From contig BJKQ01000011.1 in NCBI GenBank assembly GCA_006538405.1, positions 431,001 to 495,000 on the forward strand: a stretch of DNA of 64,000 bases, in the 5' to 3' direction. The translations under genes and the position numbers were made by a program. Source of the stretch: Hansfordia pulvinata (lineage: Eukaryota > Ascomycota > Sordariomycetes > Xylariales). Below the pieces are notes generated by a model that ran no database searches, was not told the DNA's origin, and saw only the letters and a list, made by a program, of their open reading frames with translations. Shown here one piece after another: positions 48,107 through 59,220 of this stretch (position 1 is its first letter; every line of letters begins with the position of its first letter).

Positions 48107-49113
48107 TCCACATGCGCCTCATGCGCCGCTACCCGGACACGCCCGACTGGTGGTACCTGGCCGTCTTCGTCGCCATGGTCGCGGCCTCGTTCGGCGTCGT
48201 CTGCGGCTGGCCGACGGGCTTCCCGGCCTGGGCGTACGTCGTGTGCATCCTCATCGCCGCCGTCTGGACCGTGCCAATCGGCATCATCCAGGCCGTCACC
48301 AACATCCAGCTGGGGCTCAACGTCTTCACCGAGTTCGTCGTCGGCTACATGCTGCCCGGGCGGCCGCTGGCCATGATGATGTTCAAGAACTACGGCTACC
48401 TGTGCATGTCGCAGGCGCTGTACTTTGCGCAGGACCTCAAGATGGGCCACTACATGAAGGTGCCGCCCCGCACCATGTTCTGGGCCCAGCTCGTCGCCGC
48501 CGTCTGGTCCGCGGCCGTCCAGGTCGCCGTCATGAACTGGGCCCTGGGCAGCATCCCGGGCGTCTGCACCGACGACCAGCCCGACGGCTACATCTGCCCC
48601 AACGCCTCCGTCTTCTTCACCGCCTCCGTCATCTGGGGCGCCGTCGGGCCCCGCCGCATGTTCGGCCGCGGCGCCATCTACGCCGGCCTGCAGTGGTTCT
48701 GGCTGGCGGGAGCCCTGCTGCCCCTGGCCTGCTGGCTGCTGGCCCGCCGCTACCCGCGCTCCGCCTGGCGCTGGGTCTCGGCGCCCCTCGTCTTCGGCGG
48801 CACGGGGATGATACCCCCCGCAACCGTCTACACGTACCTGTGCTGGGGCGCCGTCGGCGCCGCCTTCCAGTGGTTCCTGCGCCGCCGCAGGCCCGGCTGG
48901 TGGCTGCAGTACAACTACGTCACGTCGGCCGCCCTCGACTGCGGCCTCGTCGTCTCCACCATCGTCGTCTTCTTCGGCCTGTACCTGTCCAAGGCCCAGC
49001 CCCCGCAGTGGTTCGGCAACGTCGCCGCCGCTAAGACCCTCGACCAGATGGGCACGGCCATCAAGAGCTTCGTCGCCGAGGGCGAGACGTTTGGCCCCAC
49101 CGAGTGGCCGTAG
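45987..49113 (+). CDS. OPT family oligopeptide transporter
   Basis: Proton-coupled uptake of small peptides or related compounds across a membrane. Exons are 45987-46280, 46399-46608, 46730-46817, 46914-46963, 47070-47358 and 47561-49113, giving 827 residues in consistent phase. A soluble acidic N-terminus with a Ser-Gly/Ala repeat precedes many membrane helices. Typical motifs are SLRNPSVTVTTFVIQLIAYP, GKFNYKEHVVIVAMSNA, SPLIPPWHAIANTVGG, GIIQAVTNIQLGLNVFTEF and FKNYGYLCMSQAL. A Gly-rich loop (about 48078-48102) sits in a cytosolic segment. The fourth intron contains a run of 25 C (46975-46999). It ends 464 bases from the 3' end of the polyketide synthase, in convergent orientation. Transport of a synthase product or precursor is possible but unproven. 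Confidence 0.94.
46975..46999. repeat. 25-C homopolymer in an OPT intron
   Basis: Uninterrupted run of 25 C within the fourth intron (46964-47069) of the OPT gene. It sits upstream of the acceptor and may make splicing or sequencing of this intron unreliable. Confidence 0.85.
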
Positions 49114-49576
49114 TGGCTCCAAGGTTGCTTACGGCTTGTTGTCTCGGCCGAGGAGGGAGGATGGTTGGGAAAGGGATGGGGCGGTCTGGTGTTTATTGGT
49201 TATGCTGGTTGGCCCGGGGTGGGTTGTGTTGAAGACTTATATGAGAAGATTTGCGTGCCTGGCATGTCTCTTTCAAAGCTACGTGTATTCTGTGCTGGTG
49301 CGTCGGTGTACCAAGAGTCACGCCCGTTGATGCATACCTTTCAATAGCGTATAGTCTCTTCACAAGGGGCTAAAGGGGGCTCGACCGTATAACATGACTC
49401 GTCATATACGTATGTAGGTACTTAATGTACCTGTAGCTATCAGACACGAACAACCGCTTCGCTAACAATTTGCCATAAGCCGCTTGTAATCCCTTCGATC
49501 AAATGCATATTTCTCCGACTCTCTTTCTCTCTGCTCTCTTCCTCTCTTCCTCCTCCCTCCCCTCTCGTTGACGCAT
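49114..49576. other. Convergent intergenic region
   Basis: Short region between the stop codons of the OPT transporter (+) and the polyketide synthase (-). Presumably 3' untranslated sequence of both. Nothing else is seen. Confidence 0.6.
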
Positions 49577-52500
49577 CTACAGCCCGACGTGCCGGCAGAG
49601 AAAGTCGTACCCCTCCTCGACGGCCTCCCCGGCGCCGGGCCACCTCCGGGCGTAGGCCCGGTGGCAGTCGAACAGGTGGGGTGCGCCGCCGCCGACGACG
49701 CGCAGCTCGGCCTCGAACCCCGCCCCCGCCCCCGCCCCCCGCAGCGCGCCGAGCGACCGCTCCGCCTGCGCCAGGGGCACCAGGTCGTCCGCCGCCGGGT
49801 GCACCAGGAACGTCGGCGTCGAGTACCGGCCCGCGGCCGCCTGGGCCGGCAGGCTGACCGCGGCCGCCATCTCGAGCGTCACCACCGCCGCCACCTCCTC
49901 CTCCGTCTTGTCGGGTTGATTCTGTTGTTGTTGTTGTTGTTGGCCTTGGGGAAGGAGACCTCGGCGGCCCAGGAGCAGGACGTCCAGCGTCTTGCCCCGC
50001 CAGTTCATGTACAGCGCGATCCGGCTGCGCGCGTCCCCGGGCGCCATCCACCCGCCACTCCCGCTGCCGCTGCCGCTGCCGCCGTTGTTGTTGTCGTCGC
50101 CGTCGCCAGAGGAGAGGAGCAGGTGGCGGGGCACCGTGTACCCGGCGATGGGGGCGTCGCGGACCCCGTCCCACACCGCGCCGCCGGCGTCGAGCTCGTC
50201 GGCGAGCCGGGCCGCCGCCCCGCCCGTGCCCCGCGGCACGTTGGGCCGGCGCCAGAAGGGGTCCTCGTAGTCGCTGGGGCTGTAGAAGGAGAGGATGGCC
50301 TCTGGCGGCTGCGTCGTAGTCCACCCCGTGGACAGGGCGAGGAACCCGCCCGTCGACCACCCCACGACGACGACGCGGGCCCCGTCGGGCGCCACGTCGC
50401 CGCTTCTTCCCAGGGCGAGCGAGGGCAGGACGCGCCGGCACCAGGCCAGGGCGTCGCGCGCGTCGGCCATGGGGCCCTCCGTCAGGGTGGCCTCGGGGCA
50501 CAGGCGGTAGTCGACGCTGACGGGCAGGAGGCCGCGGCGCAGGAGCAGGCGCGTCTGCTCCGGGCGCACGTCCCGGCGGGTCAGCATCACGTGCCCGCCG
50601 CCGTGGATCATGAGGGCTGTTGGTTTGGGTCGAGGTTAGCTATTGTATTACTGTGAGAAGGGGGAAAAAACGGGTCAAAAGGGAAAAGAGGGTGTGTGTC
50701 ACTCACCGATGGGCCGGGGCCGTCGGCCGTCGTCGACGTCGGCGGGCGGGTAGTAGATGTCGGCGCACAGGTCCAGACCGTCGACGCGCTTGAACACGAC
50801 CGTCTCCATGTCGGGGTGGCTGGTGGTGGTGGTGGTGGTCGTCGTCGTTGCCTCGTCGTTCTTGTCGTCGTCGACTGGCAGCGCCGCATCCACAGCGGCA
50901 TCCCCGCCACGGCCGAGACTCTGCTCCCCTTCTTCCCTCCCATCCTCGTCAGCGGCGGCAGACCCGCCCGTCGAGGCGACAATAACCCTGCAGACCGCGG
51001 CCTCCTCGTCGCCGGGCTCGCCGGTCCACTCGACGCGGCGGTATCCCGCGTCGCGCAGGCGCCGGCGCCACTCGCCCTCGGCCGCCAGGACGTGCCGGCG
51101 GCCGTCCTCGAACAGCCACCAGCCCTCGAGCAGGCCGAAGACGAGGTCGAACCAGGGCAGGTTGCGCGTCAGCTCGACCAGGCACAGGACTCCTCCCCCC
51201 CCGAGGAGGAGCTGCCGCCGCCGCAGCCGCCGCCGTGTCCGGTAGGGGCCTTGAGCATCCGGCGGATGTGGGCCGTGGAGCGCGTCAGGTCGCGCGTGGC
51301 GTGGATGCAGTTGGACGAGAGGACAAAGTCGAAGGCGCCGACGAGGTCGGGACGCGCCGCCGCCGGGTCCTTCTCGACGTCGAGCACGGCGTACTCCATT
51401 GAGATGCTCGCCCCCGCGCAGTCGCCCTTCTCGAAGACGGCCCCGAACCGGCGCCGGGCCGCCGCCACCAGCGAGGACGACAGGTCCGTGAACGTGTACC
51501 TCAGCCGGACGGCGCTTCCCCCTCTCTCGTCATTTTTCCGCGCCACGGCGGCGAGGAGCCTCTCGAGGACGAAGGCGGTGGTCCCGCCCGTACCCGCGCC
51601 AATCTCCAGGATGCGGACCTCCTCCCCGTTCGCGGGGAGAGCGACCACGGTCGACGCCAAGTACTCGGCCAGCAGGGCGGTGGCGGCGCGGAACATGGGG
51701 GCGGCGGTGTACACGTCGGCGAGCAGGGCGCGGGCGGCGGCGTCGCCGAAGACGAGTGGGATCGCGTCGGCCTCGCCCGCCAGGCAAGCCGCCAGCTGAC
51801 TGCCCGTGGCTCGCAGGAGTCTTGTCTCCGAGGCGTGCTGCGGGTGCGCCGCCAACATGGCGTCGTGCAGCTCCTCGGCGCTGCGGGAGGGTAAGGGCTT
51901 GGCCGTGCGGAGCCACGCCGTCGTTGTCGCCATGTTATTATCGTCATCAGGGGCAGAAGTAGTAGTGGCAGTAGCGACGATCAGACCGTACGACTCGAGG
52001 ATCCGGTGCAGCTGGGAGGCGACCTGGGCGTGACGCGGAAGGACGGCGGCGCGGATCGGGGGCAGCGGCTGGCCCTCGCGCAGCTGTGCCAGGGGGCAGC
52101 CGAGGGCGGCGAAGGCGGCCGCGATGTAGGCGGCGACCAGGTCGGACTGCAGGGGCAGGGCGCGGGAGCAGAAGCCCGTGTAGCCGGCCTCGCGGGCGAA
52201 GCGCGGGTAAAGGCCCTTGACCGCGGCAAAGGTCCGCTGGCTGACCGTCGCGAAGTCGTCATCCGTCGTGGCGGTGGTCGTCTGGGGCACGTTGGCCACC
52301 GGTGGTGGTGGTGGTGGTGCTGCGGACGGGACCTCCTTCTGTGCGGAAGAAGAGGGGACGGGCTCTTGTCTCTCGGTCTTTTTTCCGGCTCCGGTCCCGG
52401 CTCCGGCTCCGGGCTGGATGCGGGAGCACAGGGCGTCGAGGTCGCGGAGGGACTGGAACTCGGCGGCGCCAATGGCGACGCCGAAGCGCTTGCGGACCTC

Positions 52501-55500
52501 GGCGAGCACCTCGGTGGCGAGGAGCGAGTCGACGCCCAGCTCGTCGAGCGTGGATTCGGGCCGGATCTCGGCGGCGGGCAGCTCGGTGATCTCGCCGATC
52601 ATCGCCTGCACGCCTTGCAGCACGCGGCTGCGCGCGTTGTCGTTGGTGGTGGCCGTGGTGCCGTCGTCCGCGGCTGCCCTGGTGGTGGTCTCTTGTGGCT
52701 GGGGACTCTGAGAAGGTGTGCTTCCGGTAGATGCATACGCGTTAAGTACCGGCGCTCGAGTCTGCTGAGGGGTGGTGGTCATCGCCGGCCCCTGTCCCTC
52801 CTGGTGGTGGTGGTGACCGTGGGAGTGGTTGTTCAGCCTCGCCAGGCTCCGCGCCAGCGACTTGAACGGGACGGGCTTGAAGCTGGCCCCGAGGATGGCA
52901 ACGACGAGGCCGCGCGAGCTCGTGTCGAAGACGAAGATGTCGTTGGTGATGCTGCCCGCGCCGTCGTCGTCGCTGGTGTGGTGGTATCTCGAGTAGACGG
53001 TCCAGCACCGCCTCTGCTGCCCGTCGTCCGCCCCGGCCTTGGCCTCGGCGCGGCCGCCCGACATGAAGCCGGGCCCGAAGAGGACCTCCTCGACGTCGAC
53101 GCAGACGGCGACCTTGTCGCTGGCCCGCCTGCTCATGATGTTGACGTGGATGCCGGCGACCTGGAGGAAATTGTCGAGGGCGACGGGGTCGCTGACCCCG
53201 CGCTCTATGAGCTGCTGCTGCTTGGCCACGTCCCCTTGGAAGTCTGTTGCTGTGGCTGTCGTCGTCGTCGTTGATGCTGCGGGCAGGGCCACCAGCCCGG
53301 CGGCCTCGGCCCCGCTCGCCGACACGGATCGCACGCCCTGGTAGTAGCCCGCGTACGCCACCACGCTCGAGAACAGATCGTACACCATCGGCCCGCTGAC
53401 AACCGACGCCGCGCCCGACGCCCGCAGCGCGTCCGCCTGGCCCACCCGCGCCACCCGCGATAGCAGCTGCATCCGCGCCGCCAGCAGCGCGTCCCCGGGC
53501 CCGCACCGGCTGACTCGGCCCCGGGCGTGACACGTCTCGTCGGAGGTTGGCGGCGACGATGACGACGGCGACGACCGGCTGAAGATCTCAAAGTCGTGTG
53601 ACGATGTCGACGACGGAGATGATGATGAAGATAGTCCGGACTCGTCGCCACGACGCACGAGGCGGACGTAAAGGCTGCTGCTGCTGTCGCCGCCGCCGCC
53701 GAGGCCGAGCGGCGCAGACATGACGAGGTTCTCGACGCGCGGGGTGCTCTCGTCAGGACTGCTGCTGCTGCTGCTGCCCGCGGTCGACATGGCGGCGCAC
53801 CGGGCCGCCAGCTCGACGTACATGGAGGCCGGGCACAGGCTGTGGGCGGCGACGGCGTGCCCGCGGACGGCGAGCTCGAACGTCGGGTGCGCCGTGTTGA
53901 CCTCGAAGGTGCTAACGGCTCCATCCCCTGACGCCGCCTCCGACGCGCAGCTCCAGATCAGCTCGCTGGGCCGCCCCCTGCTGTTCTTGTTTTCGCGTCT
54001 GTCGCCGCTGTCCGGCGCGGCCGCCGTCCGCTCCGCGTACTCGATCCAGTGGCCCTCCGCCGCCGTCCGCTCGAACTGGTACGGCGGCAGAGAGGTGCTG
54101 AGCAGGCCGCCGGAAGAAGAAGAGGGGGGGAGGAGGAGGAAGAGCGGTGCTCGCGCGAGTAGGGCCAGAAGCGCAGGCCGCACCCGGCCTGCCACAGGCG
54201 GCACGCGACGCCCGCCAGCGCTGCCGAGGGCGTCTCCTCCGTGCCGTCGTCCCGGAAGACCAGAGGGACAAAGTCCTCCGTCGGTGCTGCTCCTGCCGCT
54301 GCTGGTGACGATGACGACGATGACGAAGACGGCTGTCTTGTCGCTCTCGTGTCGACGACCGCGCGCCGCGCCATGGGCACCACGGGCGTGCCGTGCCCGG
54401 TCTCGAGCCACACGGCCCCCGGGAACCGGCTGGCCAGCCGCGCCGCGGCGTCGGCGAAGTGGACGGGCCGCCGCGTGTGCTCGACGACGCGCTCGGCCAT
54501 GGTGGTGATGATGGCCTCTTCTGCTTCCTCTCCATCATCCCCGCCGGACCAGGCCCAGGACCGGCCCTCGGTGCACGTCTCGACGGGGATCGACGGCGGG
54601 TGGAAGCGGAGGGTCCGCGCAAGGGAGCGCAGGGGGTCCAGGATGTTATTTGCTAGGTGCGAGTGGTAGGCGTGCGTGTTGTCCAGCCTGCGCGCCTTGG
54701 TCGTCGTCGTCGCCGCTGCCGCCGTCTCTGCCGCCTCGATGGACGGGCCGTCGCCCGCCAGGACAAAGTGGCGCGGCCCGTTGAAGCAGGCGATCTCGAC
54801 CCTGTGGCCTCCGGGACCCCCCTCGGCGTCATCCTCCTTACTCGTACTGCTGTTGACGGCGTTGACGATGCCCTGCGCCTCGTCCCGCCCGCCCACGCAC
54901 TCGAGCGCCAGCATCCGGCCCGTCTCGGGCCCCCAGGCGTCGCGGACCAGCCTCGCCCGGCCGGCGACCAGCTTCAGCGCGTCGGCGAGCGACAGCACCC
55001 CGGCGACGGCCAGCGCCGTCAGCTGCCCGAAGCTGTGGCCGACGAGCGCCGAGGCCCGGAGACCGCCGCCGCCGCCGCTGCCGCCCCCATCCAGCCAGCA
55101 CCGCGCAAAGGCGTACTGGACCGCGAACAGGCGGCAGTGCAGCTGCACCGCGTCTTCGATGGGCGCCCTGTCGAAGATCTGCGGCATGATGCCCGGCTCG
55201 CCCAGCAGGCGGCATGCCTCGTCGCAGTTTTTCTACATTTTTTCCCGAAGAAGGATATGTCAGTCATTCCGGGCACTCAAGAGAAAGACGGAGGGGAAAA
55301 ATGTGCTTGGTGCCTTCTTACCAGGTATCTCTGCAGCGGCTTCACCCCGGCCAGCTCTTCCGGCACGTACGCCACCTTGCCCGTCTGCCCGCCGAAGCAG
55401 AGAATCACCGGCCGCTCCGCCCCCTGCAGTTGCGCCGTGGCGGCTGCGGCAGTGGGCTTCTTGGCCGGGACGCCGCCGGCGCTGCCGCCCTCGAGCTCGA

Positions 55501-56630
55501 GCAGCAGCCGCGCGAGGCCGGCGTCCAGCTCGCCGACGGTCCGCGCCGCGACGGCGGCACGGTGCGGGAGCGCCGGGTTCTGACGCCGCGAGACGTGGAA
55601 GGCGACGTCCCTGAGCAACGGCGGCGCTGCTCCTGCTGCTGGCTCTCTGCCGTAAAACTCGGGCTTCGACGCCAGCCACGAGCGCAGCTTGGCCGCGTAC
55701 GCCCCGAGGCTGGCTGCCGAGTGGGCCGCCAGAACGACGGGGTAGCTTTTGCCCTGCTCGCGGCGGTCATCGTCGTCGCTGTCGCTCCTCTCGGTAGCAG
55801 CAGACGACGACGACGACGACGCGCCGGCAGAGCGGGGCGGGGGGGCGGCGGCCTCGCGCACCACGATGGCCGCGTTGCTGCCCGCGGCGCCGTAGTTGTT
55901 GACCACGGCGACTCTGCGCCGCAGCAGCCGCCCCCCCTTTCCCTGAAGAACGCCGCCGCCGTCGACCTGCCACGGGGTGTTGGCCCGCGGGACCTCGATG
56001 AGCGGCGAGGGCGCGGCGATCCGGGGGTTGAGGCGGGCGAAGCCGGGCTGGCGCGGGATGGTCCGGTGCTGCAGCATCAGCAGGCACTTGATCAGGCCGG
56101 CGACGCCCGAGGCGGCCTCGGCGTGGCCGATGTTGTCCTTGACGGAGCCGAGGTGGAGGTGGGGGGACCGGTCGTCGTCATGTCGCCCAGCTGCGGCGGC
56201 GGCGGCGGCGGCGAAGGTCGAGCGCACGCTCTCATACTCAATCGGGTCGCCGACCGGTGTGCCTTTATTCGTCCTGGTCAGTTCCTTGCTGATATTATGT
56301 AAGGTACCTTATGTAACATATAGTAGGTAAGGTAGATAGAGAGAGGCAGGGAAGGCACGATGAGAGCCGAGAGATGCACATGTCGGATACATGCACTTAT
56401 GCAGGATGATGCGATGGCTTGGGAACATGGACTTACCCGTGCCGTGAGCCTCGACGTAGGTGACGTCGGCCGGGTCGACGCGGGCGCGGCGCAGGGCGGC
56501 GCGGTAGAGGGCGCGCTGGGAGCCCGAGTGCGGGACGGTGATGGGGCTGCAGCTGGCGCCCTGGTTGACGGCGGAGCCCGCGACGACGCCGAGCACCTCG
56601 TCGCCGTCGGCCAGGGCGCGGCGCAGCGGC

Positions 56631-56662
<32 letters not shown>

Positions 56663-59220
56663 GCAGTAGCCGTCGGCGGCCGCGTCGAAGGCCCGCGACG
56701 GCCCGCGGCCGAGGAACGACGCCGCCGCCAGGTTCTGGTACAGCGCGGGGCTGGTGATGACGTTGACGCCGCCGGCGATGGCCGTGGAGCACTCGTTGGC
56801 GAGGAGGGCCTAATGATCAATGCTCGTCGTGAGTCAGTCAGTCAGCTCGCCGAACAGTATTTCACGGTCAAAGACAAGACGGTACGTAAGAGGTTCCTGG
56901 AAAGATCTCGGTTCAGACTCACCCTGCAGGCCGTGTGGATGGCCACGGCGGACGACGAGCACGCGCAGTCGACGGTGACGGAGGGGCCGGACCAGCCAAA
57001 GTGGTGGCTGATGCGGCCGCTGATGAAGGCCCGCAGCGTGCCCACGGCCGAGAAGGCGTTGGCGTCCTCCGACGCGACGTTGTGCTCGTAGTCGACCGCG
57101 CCCACGCCCACGTAGCACCCGACATTCTCGCCGTCGTTGTCGATGTCGTTATCGTCGTCATCGTCATTGCAGTTTTTCGACGACGGCTTCCTGTTCAAGA
57201 AGTATCCTGACGACTCCATCGCCTCGTACGCGACCTCGAGAGCCAGCCGCTGCTGCGGGTCCATCGACTTGGCCTCGCGCCCGGACACGCCGAAGAAGCG
57301 GTGGTCGAAGCCGCGCGCGTCCTCGATGAAGTTGCCGCGCAGCCCGTCCGGCCCGGCTCCGGCTCCGGCTCCGGCTCCGGCCCCGGCTCCGGCTCCGGCT
57401 CCGGCTCCGGAGAGGAGGCCCGGCGACCGCGCCACCCGCGACGCGTCGAACCGGTCCGCCGGGATCTTGCCCGCCGCCACGCCGCCCGCCGCCAGGAGCC
57501 GCCAGAACTCGTCCGCCGTGCGCGCCCCGGGGAACCGGCACGCCATGCCGATGACGGCGATCTGCTCGTCCTGCTCTTCTCGTCCTTCTCCCGACGACCC
57601 CTCTGCCGAGTCCGCCGTCGCCGTCGCCGTCTTGGGCGTCGGCGGCCCGTGTTCATCGTCCTCATCGTCGTCGTCGTTGTTGCTCGTCGACGAAGTCCAC
57701 CGCGTCGCCGGGCTTCCTTCCACAGCCTCCGCCTCTTCCTGCAGCTGCTGCTGTAGCGACCGCGGGATGAACGAGTAGTGCCCAAGAGGCGTCATCTTGA
57801 CGCCCCCCTCGCCCTCGCCGCGCCGCCGCGCGTCCTCCTCCATCGCCGCCCGCACGACCGCGAACCACTCGGCCCGCTCGCACAGCACCGACCGCACCGC
57901 GACGTCGTGCGGCGGCAGCGGCAGCAGTGCCCCGTTGTTGTTGTTGTTGTCGCCGTCGCCGCCGGCCCCGCCGCTGGGGGACGATGGCATCGTCATCTGC
58001 AGGCTCTCCGGGTGGCGCGCCGCGAGCTCCGCGATCGCCCGCGCCGCCGCCTCGTGCCGCGCGTGGTGGAAGCGGCCCCGGAGCCCGATCGCTCGCGTCT
58101 CGAATGAGCAGCAGCCCGTCGTCTTCGACGACGCGCCGCCCTCGACCTCGCTCTCGCCCTCGCCCTCGTCCCCGAGGAGGCGATCCCGGAACGCGGGCAG
58201 GTCCCGAGCCGGCAGCGTCACCGTCACCGCCTTGTCGTCCGTGTGGCACGACACGTAGGACTGTTTTTTTTTTTTCATCCAAGTCAGCATCTAGGCCGGA
58301 AGAGGGGAAAGCAGGAAGACAGAGAGAACTTTTTTTAAAGAACGAAAAAGAAAAAGAGAGGGAAAGAAGGGGTGGGTAAACCGACCTCCGGGAACTCAGC
58401 AAGGCACGCGTCCAGCGCCCGCCTCCCCGCCGCCTCCGACGACCTCCAGCGGACCGACAGCGCGTCCGAGACGTCGCCGTCGGCCCCCAGCAGGCTGCTG
58501 CTGCTGTTGTTGTCAGCGTCGACGGCCATGCCCGCCAGCGCGGCCAGCCGGACGGCCGCGCACAAGCCGCGCACGCATCCCGCCCAGCCCCCCCCGCCGC
58601 CGCCGTCGACGAGGATGAGGACGACGACAGCGCCGCCGCCGACAGCGCACCGAGGCAGAACCCCTGCGCCCCACGAACCCGCGACCTGTACGCAGCGTCC
58701 AGCTGCTGCTCGGCGGGCGGACCGCCGCCGTCGTCGACGGCGGCGGCGGGGCGGGGGACGAGGAGCTCGGCCAGCTCGGCCGCGTGGTGGGCGACGGTCA
58801 GCGCGGCCGCGACGGCGTTGGGCAGCGCTGCCGCCACCACGTTGGCAGGGGCGTCGTCGCCAGATGGAGGCTTCTCGTTGCCGTTGTTGTTGTTATTAAT
58901 GTCGTGGATCTTCCTCCCGCCCAGCGCAAAGTCGCGCAGCTGCTCCAGGGAGGCGAGGTGCTCGGCCCGCTGCTGCTGCTGCTGGACGAAGGGCAGCAGC
59001 TCATGCTCCTGCTCCTGCTCCTGCTGCTGCTCCTCGGCGGTGGTGATCAATAAGGGCCCTAGGACGTCGGCGATCCCGGAGACGGCCTCGCGCAGCGGGG
59101 CGAGCTCCTCGCGCCCGAGCAGCGCGGCCTGCAGCTCGTCGAGCCGGCGCTCCGGCCAGTCCGGGACCAGGGGCCCGAAGAGGACGTGTAACTTGGGGGC
59201 TCTGCGACGCCGTCGGCCAT
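49577..59220 (-). CDS. Non-reducing polyketide synthase, SAT-KS-MAT-PT-ACP-MeT-esterase
   Basis: Iterative synthase that would build a C-methylated aromatic polyketide. Inferred exons: 59220-58386, 58260-56923, 56809-56437, 56262-55322, 55232-50707, 50616-49577. Domains by position: SAT 59190-57700 (active site GFCLG); KS about 57550-55900 ([24 protein letters not shown]); MAT about 55410-54200 (GHSFG); product template about 54090-52860 ([21 protein letters not shown]); one ACP about 52620-52430 (LGVDSLL); methyltransferase about 52210-51090 ([11 protein letters not shown]); alpha/beta-hydrolase release domain about 50800-49577 (MIHGGGH, GWSTGG, PHLFD). Four single-base frame breaks sit in C/G runs at 59195-59199, 58588-58595, 54124-54130 and 51195-51202. 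One extra C/G in each gives a product of about 3018 residues. Methylated orsellinic-acid-type products are typical of this domain order; the product here is not predictable. It is either intact with sequence errors or a pseudogene. Confidence 0.9.
57354..57412. repeat. GGAGCC hexanucleotide repeat inside the KS domain
   Basis: About nine near-perfect GGCTCC units on the plus strand. On the coding strand they give an alternating Gly-Ala run in the loop between SPGLLSG and [11 protein letters not shown] of the ketosynthase. The number of units may vary between strains. Confidence 0.85.

Noticed and set aside
52006..53274. 422-codon plus-strand frame inside the polyketide synthase
   Set aside because: It lies antisense to the PT and ACP domains, which have clear motifs. 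It is a composition shadow, as are the 362- and 367-codon plus-strand frames at 49568-50656 and 50696-51799.
45987..59220. A complete secondary-metabolite cluster formed by the OPT gene and the synthase
   Set aside because: One transporter in convergent orientation is weak evidence. No tailoring enzyme or regulator is present in the window.
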